A stretch of 64,000 nt of DNA from Fen-999 sp041480065 (GCA_041480065.1 JBGOZF010000015.1:1-64000), one strand, 5' to 3'; shown: positions 34,144-43,842, counted from the stretch's first letter. Program-made: numbers and translations. Notes: a model not told the origin generated them from the letters alone.

Positions 34144-34482
34144 TTAGAGAGCGTCCGTGCCGGTCTCGCCGGTACGGATACGGACAACTTGTTCGAGATC
34201 GAAGACGAAGATCTTGCCGTCGCCGATCTTGCCGGTGCTGGCGGCCTTCTCGATGGCCTCGATGACCTGATCCAGCATTTCGGACTTGATGGCGGCTTCG
34301 ACCTTCACTTTCGGCAGGAAGTCCACGACGTATTCCGCGCCGCGGTACAGCTCGGTGTGACCCTTCTGCCGGCCGAAGCCCTTGACTTCGGTGACGGTGA
34401 TGCCCTGCACGCCGACGGCGGCGAGGGCCTCACGTACCTCGTCAAGCTTGAACGGCTTGATGATGGCGGTAACGAGTTTCAT
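34144..34482 (-). CDS. glnK: Nitrogen regulatory protein P-II (GlnK)
   Basis: A 112-residue PII protein with MKLVTAIIKPFKLDEVREAL at the start, a T-loop GRQKGHTELYRGAEY with the uridylylated tyrosine near residue 51, and ATP-binding TGKIGDGKIFV near 88. Linkage to amtB identifies it as the GlnK type. The trimer senses 2-oxoglutarate and ATP/ADP. Confidence 0.95.
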   Translation of the reverse strand: MKLVTAIIKPFKLDEVREALAAVGVQGITVTEVKGFGRQKGHTELYRGAEYVVDFLPKVKVEAAIKSEMLDQVIEAIEKAASTGKIGDGKIFVFDLEQVVRIRTGETGTDAL

Positions 34483-34509
34483 GGCTGATGTCCTTGTCAG
34501 CGAGGTTGA

Positions 34510-35379
34510 TCAGAAGGTCTTCAGGAAGGTGACGACGGCGGTGCCCTTGCTCACGTCCTTGAAATTGCCCGTGGGGCCGTTCGGGTTCTTGCCGCCGGTG
34601 CCCCAGCAGTAGGGGTTGGTGTTGGTGCCGGTGGAACCGCAGGAGCCGCCCGTGTTGGTGTCGGAGTAGTACAGGCTGACGACGCCGAAGCCGACATCCT
34701 TGCTGGCACCAATCTTCCAGTCGTCATAGGAGGCCGAGTGACCATCGTAGGCCACAGTGCTGAAGTTCTTGATCTTCTGGTGGCCGATGTGACCGATCAG
34801 CGTCCAGCCGTCGCCCAGGTCATAGTTCGCGTTCAGTTCGAGGTAATCGGAACCGCGAGTATTGCCCAGGTAGTCGTTGCCGCCGTACCAGCCGACGAAG
34901 TGGCTAGATGTGGTATAGGAATACTTGGCGCTCAGCCACTTGTAGCCGATCGAGCCATACAGTTCCTGGGTGTTCGGGTTGGCCAGCCAGGTCGGACTTG
35001 CTTCGCCGTGGCCAGGATAGTTGTAGGTGATGTAGCCGACGTCATAGCTCCAGTCGCCGCCGGCGAAAGTGTTCTTGTAGCCGCCATACACGTCGAGTTC
35101 GACGCTGCCTTTGCCCAGCCAGTCCTTGACCCAGGTGATGTTGGAAGCCCAGGCGCCGACGTAGAGGCCGCTCGGATGTGCGTAGTCGATGCCGCCCTGG
35201 ATCGCGGGCTTGCCATGGGTCTGGCTGACGCCGCGGAAGATGTAGTCGGAAACGACGCCGACGTTGAATGACAACGGAGACGCGGGGGCTGCGGCAGGTG
35301 CATCCTCAGCCAGTACAGCGGTCGGGACGGACAGAATGCCGATGACGGCGGTAGCGATAAGAGTCTTGCGCATATTCAT
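34510..35379 (-). CDS. TorF-family putative porin (Gcw_chp)
   Basis: A 289-residue exported protein with a signal peptide (AVIGILSVPTAVLA/E) and a beta-barrel-like sequence rich in aromatic and glycine residues. It starts SFNVGVVSDYIFRGVSQTHGKPAIQGGIDY, the hallmark of the Gcw_chp/TorF outer-membrane family. It is the first gene of the nitrogen unit, 27 bases before glnK, so it may help nitrogen compounds cross the outer membrane. Substrate unknown. It is preceded by a sigma-54-type promoter. Confidence 0.87.
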   Translation of the reverse strand: MNMRKTLIATAVIGILSVPTAVLAEDAPAAAPASPLSFNVGVVSDYIFRGVSQTHGKPAIQGGIDYAHPSGLYVGAWASNITWVKDWLGKGSVELDVYGGYKNTFAGGDWSYDVGYITYNYPGHGEASPTWLANPNTQELYGSIGYKWLSAKYSYTTSSHFVGWYGGNDYLGNTRGSDYLELNANYDLGDGWTLIGHIGHQKIKNFSTVAYDGHSASYDDWKIGASKDVGFGVVSLYYSDTNTGGSCGSTGTNTNPYCWGTGGKNPNGPTGNFKDVSKGTAVVTFLKTF

Positions 35380-35412
35380 TACTCCTTGAGTGAGAGATTG
35401 CCAGCGGGCTAA

Positions 35413-35428
35413 TGCAGGGAGCGTGCCA
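35413..35428 (-). promoter_or_regulatory. Sigma-54-type promoter for torF-glnK-amtB
   Basis: On the minus strand TGGCACG, four bases, CTGCA match the -24/-12 consensus TGGCACG-N4-TTGCA with one change. It lies 34 bases before the porin start, leaving a short leader. Confidence 0.75.
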
Positions 35429-35490
35429 ATAGGGAAATCAACGTCAAAACAGTTTGTTACAGAATCATTGACGCCAGTTGACGACAGTCA

Positions 35491-35538
35491 TGCACTATCC
35501 GGGACCGCGGTTGGGGCTCGTGGCACTATTTCGGTGCG
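35491..35538 (-). promoter_or_regulatory. Candidate NtrC enhancer sites
   Basis: GGCACTATTTCGGTGCG (35522-35538) closely matches the NtrC dyad TGCACYA-N3-TGGTGCA. TGCACTA at 35491 is a further half-site. They sit about 75-110 bases upstream of the sigma-54-type promoter, a normal enhancer distance. Confidence 0.6.
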
Positions 35539-35596
35539 AGGCTACGTTGTGATGGCGCATGGTAAGATCATGCTGTTTTCATTGAGGTTTTCTCCT

Positions 35597-35848
35597 ATGC
35601 CGGATGCAAAGTTGTTCGACGAGATTGCCAATAGACTTTCGGCCCTGATCGCCGCGACGCCGGCGAAGGACGTGGAGAAGAACCTGCGCGCGCTGGTGGC
35701 CAGTACCCTGGCGCGCTTCGATCTGGTCACCCGCGGGGAATTCGAACTCCAGCGCGAGGCACTTGCGCGTGCAAGGCAGAAGCTCGCTGCCCTCGAGGCC
35801 CAGGTCACCGCGCTGGAAGAACGCCTGGGCCGGCAGCCAAAGCCCTGA
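35597..35848 (+). CDS. ubiK: BMFP-domain protein, ubiquinone synthesis accessory factor UbiK
   Basis: An 83-residue protein with the YqiC/UbiK pattern: amphipathic N-terminal part (KLFDEIANRLSALI), FDLVTRGEFELQREALARARQKL, and a C-terminal coiled coil (LEAQVTALEERLG). UbiK binds UbiJ and helps late aerobic ubiquinone synthesis. The ATG at 35597 is chosen; the longer open frame upstream overlaps the nitrogen promoter region and does not look coding. Confidence 0.85.
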   Translation: MPDAKLFDEIANRLSALIAATPAKDVEKNLRALVASTLARFDLVTRGEFELQREALARARQKLAALEAQVTALEERLGRQPKP

Positions 35849-35875
35849 GCGGGTAATACGCCCGACCTGCCGCCA

Positions 35876-37360
35876 ATGTCCCTCGCCGTTCTCAAGAGCC
35901 GTGGCCTCGCAGGCATGTCGGCGCCCGAGGTCATCGTCGAGGTTCACCTGGCGGCCGGTCTGCCATCCTTCACATTGGTAGGTCTGCCGGATACCGAAGT
36001 CAAGGAGGCGCGCGACCGCGTTCGCGCCGCCATACAGAATTGCCGGTTCGAATTTCCGGCGCGACGCATCACCGTAAACCTTGCGCCGGCGGACCTCCCC
36101 AAGGAATCGGGGCGCTTCGATCTGCCTATTGCGTTGGGCATACTCGCGGCGTCCAATCAAATCAACGGCAAGCAACTCGACGACTACGAGTTCGCCGGGG
36201 AACTGTCCTTGTCCGGCGAACTGCGGTCGATTCGCGGCGCACTCGCCATGTGCGCTTCGGCGACCGGATCGGGCCGGCCCTTCGTCCTGCCCGCGGCCAA
36301 TGCGCCCGAGGCGGCGCTGGTGCGCTCTGCGATCATCCTGCCGGCTCAGACCCTGCTCGAGGTCTGCGCGCATCTCAACGGCATAGAAGCCATTGCGCCC
36401 TACCATGGCGAGCCGTCTGTCTGCGCTCATGCCTATGCCGACCTGGCCGAGGTCAAGGGTCAGGCGCCGGCCAAGCGTGCCCTGGAAGTGGCGGCGGCAG
36501 GCGGCCACAGCCTGTTGATGAGCGGGCCGCCAGGCACCGGCAAGTCGATGCTGGCGCAGCGGCTGCCCGGCATCCTGCCGCCGATGACCCAGACGGAAGC
36601 CCTCGAAAGCGCGGCGGTCCTGTCCGTCGCCGGACGCTTCGATGCCGGCCAGTATGGCCTGCGCCCGTTCGTGGCGACTCATCACTCGGCTTCGGCGCCG
36701 GCGCTGGTTGGTGGCGGCAGCGTGCCGAAGCCCGGCGAAATCTCTCTCGCCCACCAGGGCGTACTCTTTCTCGATGAGCTGCCGGAGTTCGAACGCCGCG
36801 TCCTCGAAGCCTTGCGCGAGCCGCTGGAGACGGGGCATATCCGCGTCGCCCGGGCGGCACGGCGCGCCGAGTTCCCCGCCCGCTTTCAACTGGTGGCGGC
36901 GATGAATCCCTGCCCCTGCGGCTACCTCGGCGAGGCGCGTTGCCGTTGCACGCCTGACAAGGTGGCGAAGTACCGCGGCAAACTGTCAGGACCGTTTCTC
37001 GACCGCATCGACCTGATGATCGAAGTGCCGGCGGTCGCCGAGGCCGAGCTGACCGGCCGCGGCGCCGGGGAGCATTCCGAGGTCGTACGCGAGCGCGTGC
37101 TTCGGGCGCGCGACATCCAACTCGCCCGCCAGGGCAAGCCGAATGCCCAACTGGGCCCGGATGAAATCGACCGCCACTGCCTGCCCGACTGTCACGGCGC
37201 CCAGCTTCTCAAACAAGCCATGGCGCGCCTGAATCTTTCGGCGCGCGGCTACCATCGGGTGCTGAAAGTCGCGCGCAGCATCGCCGACCTCGCCGGCGCC
37301 GAACGCATCGGCGGCCCGCACATCGCCGAGGCGATCCACTACCGCCGCGGCTTCAAGTGA
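35876..37360 (+). CDS. comM: ComM (YifB) Mg-chelatase-like ATPase
   Basis: A 494-residue AAA+ protein: N-terminal LonC-like part (SFTLVGLPDTEVKEARDRVR), Walker A GPPGTGKSML near residue 220, Walker B GVLFLDELPEF, a four-cysteine zinc segment (CPCGYLGEARCRC), and a C-terminal lid (LSARGYHRVLKVARSIADL). ComM is a hexameric helicase that extends heteroduplex in natural transformation. It follows ubiK by 27 bases. Confidence 0.95.
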   Translation: MSLAVLKSRGLAGMSAPEVIVEVHLAAGLPSFTLVGLPDTEVKEARDRVRAAIQNCRFEFPARRITVNLAPADLPKESGRFDLPIALGILAASNQINGKQLDDYEFAGELSLSGELRSIRGALAMCASATGSGRPFVLPAANAPEAALVRSAIILPAQTLLEVCAHLNGIEAIAPYHGEPSVCAHAYADLAEVKGQAPAKRALEVAAAGGHSLLMSGPPGTGKSMLAQRLPGILPPMTQTEALESAAVLSVAGRFDAGQYGLRPFVATHHSASAPALVGGGSVPKPGEISLAHQGVLFLDELPEFERRVLEALREPLETGHIRVARAARRAEFPARFQLVAAMNPCPCGYLGEARCRCTPDKVAKYRGKLSGPFLDRIDLMIEVPAVAEAELTGRGAGEHSEVVRERVLRARDIQLARQGKPNAQLGPDEIDRHCLPDCHGAQLLKQAMARLNLSARGYHRVLKVARSIADLAGAERIGGPHIAEAIHYRRGFK

Positions 37361-37370
37361 AGCCGGCCCA

Positions 37371-39290
37371 TCAGTTGACGCTACGGCGCACCGCGTTGCG
37401 GCCTGTTCGCTTGGCTTCGTACATGGCATCGTCGGCGGTGGCGATCAGTCCTTCCGCATCGGCGGCATCCTCGGGGAAACAGGCGAGGCCAATGCTGGCC
37501 GAGACACCTTCGATCTTGTCCTTGCAGACTGAGTAGGGCTGGGCGATCGCGCCGCGAATGCGTTCGAGAATGGCCAGGACCTCGTCTGTCGAGGTCAGGT
37601 TGCGCAGCAGGAGTACGAACTCGTCGCCGCCGAGTCGACAGGCCGTGTCGGCGGAGCGCGCGCATTGGCGCAGCCGGCGCGCGACTTCAATCAGCACTTC
37701 GTCGCCGGTCCGGTGGCCGTATATATCGTTGATCGGCTTGAAGCCATCGAGATCGACAAAGGCCGCCGCGAGCAGCTCGCGCTGGCGGGCCGCGGAGCGC
37801 AAGGCCTGATTGAGACGGTCCATCAGCAGCGTCCGGTTGGGCAGGCCGGTCAAGGCGTCGGTATGGGCGAGGTGCATGAAGCGGCGCTCGTTTTCCTTCA
37901 GCGCCGTAATGTCGGAGAAGATGCCCACGTAAGCCGTGGCGACGCCGTCGGCGCCGGCGATGCTCGAGATGTCGAGCAGTTCCACGAACACTTCGCCCGA
38001 CTTGTTGCGGTTCACCACCTCGCCGCGCCAATTGCCGTTCAGCTGCAGCGATTCCCGGATGCCGTCATAGAAATCGGCTCCCTGGCGGCCGGCGTCGAGA
38101 AAGGCGAAGTCGCGGCCGATGGCCTCGTCGCGGTCATAGCCGGTTAGACGCACAAAGGCCTCGTTGACGTCGAGAATTCGGCCACTGGGGTGGCAGTAGA
38201 AGATTCCCTCGTGGGTATGGGCGAACATGCTTGCCGCCAACTTGAGCTTCTGTTCGTTGGCGCGGCTCTCGGCCAGGGCGCTGCGGTAGCGGGCTTCGCT
38301 GTCGATCAGGCGCTGCTGCCGGCCGGCAGTGCGCAGCAGCAGCCACGACAGGCCGCCGCCGAGCAGCAGCAGCGAGGCTGCCACCACCGCAAGCAGGCGG
38401 CTGCCCCTGGCATTCTCGGCGTCGACGGGCGCGAGCAGCGCTTCTTCGTCCAGGCCGACCAGGATCACCACACCCGACCCTGCCACGCGCTGCCAGGCGT
38501 AGATGCGCTCACGGCCATCGACCAGCGCCCGCGCGCGGTAGATGCCGGTAGCATTGCTTCCCGGGACGAGGAAGGGACGTTCCGGCGGTACCTTGGTGCC
38601 CAATACCTGATCGAGCAACTGGTTGCGCGCGAGATAGCTGCCGTCCGGGTGGATCACGGCGATGACGTCGTCGCGCGACAAGCGCGGGTCGATCAGTTGC
38701 TTGGCGAAGTACGCAGGGGTCAGGCCCATGACGATGGCACCGTCGAAGCGGCCATCGGCGAACATCGGCCTGGCCAGCACGAAGCTCCACGACTGCAGGA
38801 GGCGGGAGCGTACCGGTGTGCCGATGACGACCCGATCCGCCCCGGCCGCTGCGGCGACGAAGTAGTCGCGGTCGCCAAGAAAGACGCCTCGCTGCTTGGG
38901 CGATATCGACGAATAGGCGACATGCCCCCCGACGTCGGTGACGACAATGCCCTGGATGCCGTGGTCCTGGAGCGCGGCGATGGTGGCCCCGACCAGGGAC
39001 TCGAACTTGCGCGCATCTCCTTGCCGATAGGCCTCGCGCAGCTGCAGCAGCGACAGATCCACGCCCTTGATGACAGCCTCCATCTGCCGGCCGATGACAT
39101 CGGCCATTTCCCCGGCGTGGCGCGCGCCGGCATCGACGGCGATGCCTCGCCTCGCCTCGGCTCCTCGTTGCTCGGACAAGGCATAGAAGATCACGAACGC
39201 TGCCGTGGCGAGCGCCAGCAGCCATGCCGACCACGCCAGTAGGCGGGGACCGCCCATGCGCGCCTTCAGCCTACGCCAGGGCGTTTCCAT
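37371..39290 (-). CDS. Membrane diguanylate cyclase with Cache-like, PAS and GGDEF domains
   Basis: A 639-residue sensor. A membrane helix near 18-38 is followed by a periplasmic Cache-type domain to about 290, a second helix (LLAVVAASLLLLGGGLSWLLL), a PAS domain (about 345-465) and a GGDEF domain. The active site RLGGDEF is intact, and RSAD five residues before it is a product-inhibition I-site. It should make cyclic di-GMP in response to an external ligand. It converges on comM. Confidence 0.92.
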   Translation of the reverse strand: METPWRRLKARMGGPRLLAWSAWLLALATAAFVIFYALSEQRGAEARRGIAVDAGARHAGEMADVIGRQMEAVIKGVDLSLLQLREAYRQGDARKFESLVGATIAALQDHGIQGIVVTDVGGHVAYSSISPKQRGVFLGDRDYFVAAAAGADRVVIGTPVRSRLLQSWSFVLARPMFADGRFDGAIVMGLTPAYFAKQLIDPRLSRDDVIAVIHPDGSYLARNQLLDQVLGTKVPPERPFLVPGSNATGIYRARALVDGRERIYAWQRVAGSGVVILVGLDEEALLAPVDAENARGSRLLAVVAASLLLLGGGLSWLLLRTAGRQQRLIDSEARYRSALAESRANEQKLKLAASMFAHTHEGIFYCHPSGRILDVNEAFVRLTGYDRDEAIGRDFAFLDAGRQGADFYDGIRESLQLNGNWRGEVVNRNKSGEVFVELLDISSIAGADGVATAYVGIFSDITALKENERRFMHLAHTDALTGLPNRTLLMDRLNQALRSAARQRELLAAAFVDLDGFKPINDIYGHRTGDEVLIEVARRLRQCARSADTACRLGGDEFVLLLRNLTSTDEVLAILERIRGAIAQPYSVCKDKIEGVSASIGLACFPEDAADAEGLIATADDAMYEAKRTGRNAVRRSVN

Positions 39291-39294
39291 GGTT

Positions 39295-40791
39295 CTAGCG
39301 CACCACCTTGACCGGCTGGCCGACGCGCGGCTCGGTTCCGCCGCCGTAGGCGCCGTTCATCAGCCGGAGCTGCTGCTCGGCCATCGAGTTCAGCGGCGAG
39401 TGCTTCGCCAGTTCGGCGAAGCCGCCGACGGGGAAGGGCACGATATCCAGCGTCCAGGGCCGCGCGGCCTTGCGCTCGGCGGCGCCCAAGGGCCGGAACG
39501 AAGCTTCGGCTTCGGCGATCTGCGGCAGCGCGCGCTGTAGCGTCGCGGCGTCGCGTGCGGCGTACTGGAGCGCGTAGTTCTGGTTGTTCGGCCCGGTGAC
39601 CAGCGTGATGCGCGCGTTGGTCTGCTGGCCCTGTGCGTTGCGTACCACGCCCGTGAAGTGCGTGGCGGCGAGGCCATTGAGGTCGCGCGCCTGCGTCTGG
39701 CCCTCGACGGGCTTGAGCGCGTTCTTGATGATCTCGCTGTGCGTCTTGCCGGCCTGCGGCGGTACGAGCTTAACGATCAGGGCCGCGTCCCCCGCGCCGC
39801 TGACCAGCAGGATGGCGCCAGGGGAGTTCTCGATCTTCCAGCCTTGCGGCGCGGTCAGGGCGATGCCGAGGTCCTCGTGATAGAAGTGGCGGCCGCGCGT
39901 GACGCCCTGGTCGGCGCTCTCGCCGAAGGCGATGCCATCGATCGCCTGCTGGTAGCGGGCACGGCCGTCGTCGGTGTAGCTGTCCTTGTGCCTGGCGGCG
40001 ATCCGCCGGATCTCGTCCAGCCGCTGGTCGCTGCTCGGGTGCGAGGACAGCCAGTTGGCGCCGCTCGGCGCTGCGCGGCCCTCGGCCTTGGCTACATCGG
40101 CGGCGAAGCGCTCCTGCGCCTTGAGTGCGCCGATCACATCGACCATTTTCTGCGGGTTGTAGTGGTTGCGCGCCAGATATTCGGCACCCAGTTCGTCGGC
40201 CTGCAACTCCTGCTCGCGGCTGTAGGAGGCGATGTAGCCCGCGGCCACACTCTGCGAGACCTGGCTGGCGACCTTGCCGGCGCCGGAGACGCCCTTGGCT
40301 TCGAGCACCGCACCGAGCACGGTGGCGGCGAGCACGCCGATGCCGGCCGTCTGCTGCCGAGTCGCGCGCTGGGCGCCATGCCGCGCGGTGACGTGGCCGA
40401 TCTCGTGGCCGATCACACCGGCGAGTTCCGCTTCGCTGTCGAGGTAGGGCATGATGCCGCGCGTGACATAGACGTAGCCGCCGGGCAGCGCAAAGGCGTT
40501 CACTTCGGGGCTGTCCAGCACCGTGAAAGTCCACTTGAGGTTGGCGCGGTGCGAGTGCTTCGCTAGACGCTGACCGATGTCGTTTACGTAGGCCTGCAGC
40601 TGCGGGTTCTGTACTACGCCGTATTCCTTGACGATCTCCGCGTGCGCCTTGCGGCCTTCCTCGATCTCGTCCTGCTCGCTCATCACCGTCCGTTCGGTGC
40701 GACCGGTGACCGGATTGACGACCGTGGTCCCGCAGGCAGTCAGCAGCGCGGTCAGGAAGAGGGGTGCCCGAAGTCGGCGGGGGATGATCAT
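39295..40791 (-). CDS. M48-family metalloprotease lipoprotein
   Basis: A 498-residue periplasmic protease. The N-terminus ends in the lipobox LLTAC, giving a lipid-anchored protein. The zinc motif HEIGHVTARHGAQ is near residue 125, and the third ligand is in QELQADELGAEYLA. A C-terminal domain of about 200 residues has no assigned role. It is BepA/LoiP-like, involved in outer-membrane quality control. The ATG at 40791 is chosen for the GGAG upstream; a longer open frame starts at 40830. It is four bases from the diguanylate cyclase gene. Confidence 0.9.
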   Translation of the reverse strand: MIIPRRLRAPLFLTALLTACGTTVVNPVTGRTERTVMSEQDEIEEGRKAHAEIVKEYGVVQNPQLQAYVNDIGQRLAKHSHRANLKWTFTVLDSPEVNAFALPGGYVYVTRGIMPYLDSEAELAGVIGHEIGHVTARHGAQRATRQQTAGIGVLAATVLGAVLEAKGVSGAGKVASQVSQSVAAGYIASYSREQELQADELGAEYLARNHYNPQKMVDVIGALKAQERFAADVAKAEGRAAPSGANWLSSHPSSDQRLDEIRRIAARHKDSYTDDGRARYQQAIDGIAFGESADQGVTRGRHFYHEDLGIALTAPQGWKIENSPGAILLVSGAGDAALIVKLVPPQAGKTHSEIIKNALKPVEGQTQARDLNGLAATHFTGVVRNAQGQQTNARITLVTGPNNQNYALQYAARDAATLQRALPQIAEAEASFRPLGAAERKAARPWTLDIVPFPVGGFAELAKHSPLNSMAEQQLRLMNGAYGGGTEPRVGQPVKVVR

Positions 40792-40886
40792 GATCGTTGC
40801 TCCACAAAGGCCCGTGGCTCGGCCGGCCACTAGAATGCCGCAATGAAAACACAGAATCCTGCCTTTCCGGCTGAAAGCCGAAGTCG

Positions 40887-42059
40887 ATGAGGGCCAGACC
40901 GCCGCGCGGTCTGGCGATCCTGCTGGCTGCCATGGCCGCCATTGGCCCGTTCTCCATCGATGCCTACATGCCGGCCTTCCCGGCCATCGGCGCGGGACTC
41001 GGCGTATCGCCGGTCGAAGTGCAGCAGACCCTGACTGCCTACATGCTGCCCTTCGCCTTCATGACCCTCTGGCATGGCGCGCTGGCCGACGCGCTCGGTC
41101 GGCGCCGCGTGCTGCTGGTCGCCTACGCCCTCTACGCCCTGGCCTCGCTGTGCTGTGCGCTGGCGGGGCGGATCGAAGTGCTGTGGCTGGGGCGGGCGCT
41201 GCAAGGCCTTTGCGCGGGTGCCGGCATGGTTGTCAGCCGCGCTATTGTTCGCGACGTTCTCGACGGTCCGGCGGCGCAGAAACTCATGGCGCATATCAGC
41301 ATGCTGTTCGCGGTGGCGCCCGCGATCGCGCCGGTGATCGGCGGCTGGATTCATGCCCTTTTCAACTGGCATGGCATCTTCGTTTTCCTGGTGCTCTATG
41401 GCGTCGTCCTGATGGCCGCCATCTACCGCTGGCTGCCGGAGACCCTGCCGCCGGAGGCGCGCCAGAGCCTGCACCCGGTGCTGCTCGGCCGCGCCTACCG
41501 CGAAATCTTTTCCAGCCGTGCCTTTCTCGTTCTCGCCGCGGCCGTGGCGCTGCAGTTCAACGGCTTCTTCATCTACGTGCTGTCCTCGCCGGTGTTCCTG
41601 ATGAAGCATCTGGGCGTTTCGGCACAAGGCTTCTTCTGGCTCTTCGGCCCGGCGACGGTCGGCCTGGTGGCAGGCAGTTACCTCTCGTCGCGGCTCGCCG
41701 GACGCATGAGCCACGGCCGGACCATATTGCTCGGCTACGGCGTCATGGCCGCTGCCGCCTGCGCCAACCTGCTCTTCAATCTGGCTACCGTGCCACAACT
41801 GTTCTGGGCCGTGATGCCGATCGCAATCTATGTGATGGGCTCGGCGCTGGCTATGACCAGCCAGGGCCTGCTGATACTCGACCTGTTCCCCGAAAAGCTC
41901 GGTCTTGTCTCAAGCTGCCAGAGCGTCATGCAAACGGGCATCAATGCCGTCACGGCGTCGATCCTGGCGCCGTTGGCGTGGGGCTCGACGCTCGACCTCT
42001 CTGTCGCCATGGTGGTGTTCCTGGCGTTGAGCGGAATGGCGCTGGCGGTCAGGCGCTAA
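40887..42059 (+). CDS. Bcr/CflA-family drug exporter (MFS)
   Basis: A 390-residue, 12-helix transporter. Family marks are PFSIDAYMPAFPAIGAGLGVS, ALADALGRRRVLL and RALQGLCAGAGMVVSRAIVRD. Such exporters remove bicyclomycin, sulfonamides, cysteine and others; the substrate here is unknown. Its stop overlaps the stop of the opposite MFS gene. Confidence 0.9.
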   Translation: MRARPPRGLAILLAAMAAIGPFSIDAYMPAFPAIGAGLGVSPVEVQQTLTAYMLPFAFMTLWHGALADALGRRRVLLVAYALYALASLCCALAGRIEVLWLGRALQGLCAGAGMVVSRAIVRDVLDGPAAQKLMAHISMLFAVAPAIAPVIGGWIHALFNWHGIFVFLVLYGVVLMAAIYRWLPETLPPEARQSLHPVLLGRAYREIFSSRAFLVLAAAVALQFNGFFIYVLSSPVFLMKHLGVSAQGFFWLFGPATVGLVAGSYLSSRLAGRMSHGRTILLGYGVMAAAACANLLFNLATVPQLFWAVMPIAIYVMGSALAMTSQGLLILDLFPEKLGLVSSCQSVMQTGINAVTASILAPLAWGSTLDLSVAMVVFLALSGMALAVRR

Positions 42060-43324
42060 ACGACCTGCCGGCAGTGGCTATCGCGCGCCAGCGCCACGAG
42101 GATCAGGCTGACGGCGACGGTGATCACAAGCAACACGAATCCGGCCTGCCAGGCGGCGGCATCGTAGATGCGGACGCCGGCATCGCTGACGCCGGTCCAG
42201 TGCCGGTCGAGCATCCAGCCGATGCCGGGCTGCAAGAGCATGCCGCCCATCAGCGGTCCCATGTTGCAGATGCCCGATGCGGTGCCCATCAAGCGCAGCG
42301 GTACCGACTCCTTCGCCCACGCAAAGCCGATGATGATGTTGCCGGACGTGATGCCGACGATCACCAGCAGTCCGATCAAGACCGGCAATGAAGGCTGGCC
42401 AAACACCACTGCTGCCCAGCCGGCAAGAGCGATGGCGCCCGACATCAGGTAGAGCGGTTTGCGCCGGCCGAGCCGTTCCGACCAAGTGCCGAGCAGCGGC
42501 CCGCCCAGAGCCCAGGCGACCAGCAACGTCGTTGTGATGGCTGCGGCAGACGTGGCATCGAGACCGTGCACCTGCCGCAGCCACGGCACGCCCCAGAGTC
42601 CGGCGAAAGTCAGCACGGTGCCGGAGAAGCCGACGGGTGCCAGGGCCAGCAGCCAACTGTTGCGGTAGGACAGTACCTCGGCGAGGCTGCGCAGCACCGG
42701 TCCCGGCGGATGGTGCGCGGCACCGTGGAAGTGGCTTGCGTAACCCGCCTCGGCCGGGTCGTCGCGAACACGCCACCAGATGGCGACTGCCAGCAGCGCC
42801 GTGATGACCGCCGAGACGAGCATGACCGGCCGCCAGTCGAAAGCTTCAATGAGCAGGCGCAAGGGCACGCCGGCGATGACGCCGCCGACCACGCCGGTGC
42901 ATAGCGCCATGCCGGAGACCAGAGAATACTGGCGCGCCGGGAACCAGTGGCCGGCGATCTTCAGCATCGAGACGAAGCCCACCGCCACCGAGGCGCCGAC
43001 CAGCAGGCGGCCGGCGCCCGCCCAGGCGTAGCTGGGCGCAACGGCGAACAGGGCGGTTCCCAGCGCGGCTACCGCGGTGCCGATGGTGAGCAGGCGCCGC
43101 GGTCCCCAGCGGTCAGCGAGAAGCCCGGTGGGAATCTGCATCGCGACATAGGCATAGAAGTAGAACGCTGAGAGGTTGCCGAGAGCCGCGCCGCCGAGCG
43201 CGAACTCGGCCATGAGCCGATCCGAGAAAACTGCCGGCGCCACTCGTTGGTAGAAAGCGACGAGGTACAGCAGCGCGCCCAGACCCCAGACCGACCAGGC
43301 CAGCAACGATGGCGGGTACTTCAC
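42056..43324 (-). CDS. MFS transporter, third gene of rhodanese operon
   Basis: A 422-residue, 12-helix MFS protein. It contains LLADRWGPRRLLTIGTAVA and SERLGRRKPLYLMSG, the cytoplasmic loop motifs. A GTG at 43324 overlaps the stop of the thioredoxin-like gene as GTGA, so translation is probably coupled; a longer open frame begins at 43369. Substrate unknown; linkage to rhodanese and TlpA-like genes hints at sulfur or organic-acid chemistry, which is inference only. Confidence 0.82.
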   Translation of the reverse strand: MKYPPSLLAWSVWGLGALLYLVAFYQRVAPAVFSDRLMAEFALGGAALGNLSAFYFYAYVAMQIPTGLLADRWGPRRLLTIGTAVAALGTALFAVAPSYAWAGAGRLLVGASVAVGFVSMLKIAGHWFPARQYSLVSGMALCTGVVGGVIAGVPLRLLIEAFDWRPVMLVSAVITALLAVAIWWRVRDDPAEAGYASHFHGAAHHPPGPVLRSLAEVLSYRNSWLLALAPVGFSGTVLTFAGLWGVPWLRQVHGLDATSAAAITTTLLVAWALGGPLLGTWSERLGRRKPLYLMSGAIALAGWAAVVFGQPSLPVLIGLLVIVGITSGNIIIGFAWAKESVPLRLMGTASGICNMGPLMGGMLLQPGIGWMLDRHWTGVSDAGVRIYDAAAWQAGFVLLVITVAVSLILVALARDSHCRQVV

Positions 43325-43842
43325 CCCGGGAACTTCGACGCCCACCACAGGCGCGCGCGCAAGCCCCATTCCGTGGCGTAGCCCACCATTCGGAAGCGGA
43401 CATTTCCGCGACCATCGATGATGAAGTGCGTCGGCAAGCCAGAGACTTTCCAGCCTGCCGCGAGTTGGCCGTCAGGGTCGTTGATGGTCGGGAAGCGGCG
43501 GCCGCGTTCGGCCAGGTAGCGCTTGATCTCGGCCGCGTCTCCGGAATTGGTGGCGACGGCGAAAAAGGGGCTGTCGCCGGCGATGGCGTCGAGGTTGCCG
43601 CCTTCGGCCCGGCACACGCCGCACCATGTGGCCCAGAAAGCGACCAGTACCGGCTTGCCGCCGGACGCGGCGACGATGTCGGCAAGGTTGGACAACTGGC
43701 CGTCGGGTGTCCTCCCGGCCAGGGCCGGCGCCGGACCCTCGGGCAGCCCGCGCGCCTGCCAGAGCTGGACGACGACGACGATGGCGAGGATGACGAGGGC
43801 TTCGAACACCCAACGCCTCCAGTTCCTCAGCACTGCTCCCAC
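43321..43842 (-). CDS. TlpA-like membrane-anchored thiol-disulfide oxidoreductase
   Basis: A 173-residue protein with an N-terminal membrane anchor (ALVILAIVVVVQLW) and a periplasmic thioredoxin fold. The active site is WCGVC in LVAFWATWCGVCRAE and the cis-proline region is SGLPTHFII. It belongs to the TlpA/ResA/DsbE group. The probable GTG start at 43842 lies inside the end of the rhodanese gene. Confidence 0.87.
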   Translation of the reverse strand: MGAVLRNWRRWVFEALVILAIVVVVQLWQARGLPEGPAPALAGRTPDGQLSNLADIVAASGGKPVLVAFWATWCGVCRAEGGNLDAIAGDSPFFAVATNSGDAAEIKRYLAERGRRFPTINDPDGQLAAGWKVSGLPTHFIIDGRGNVRFRMVGYATEWGLRARLWWASKFPG

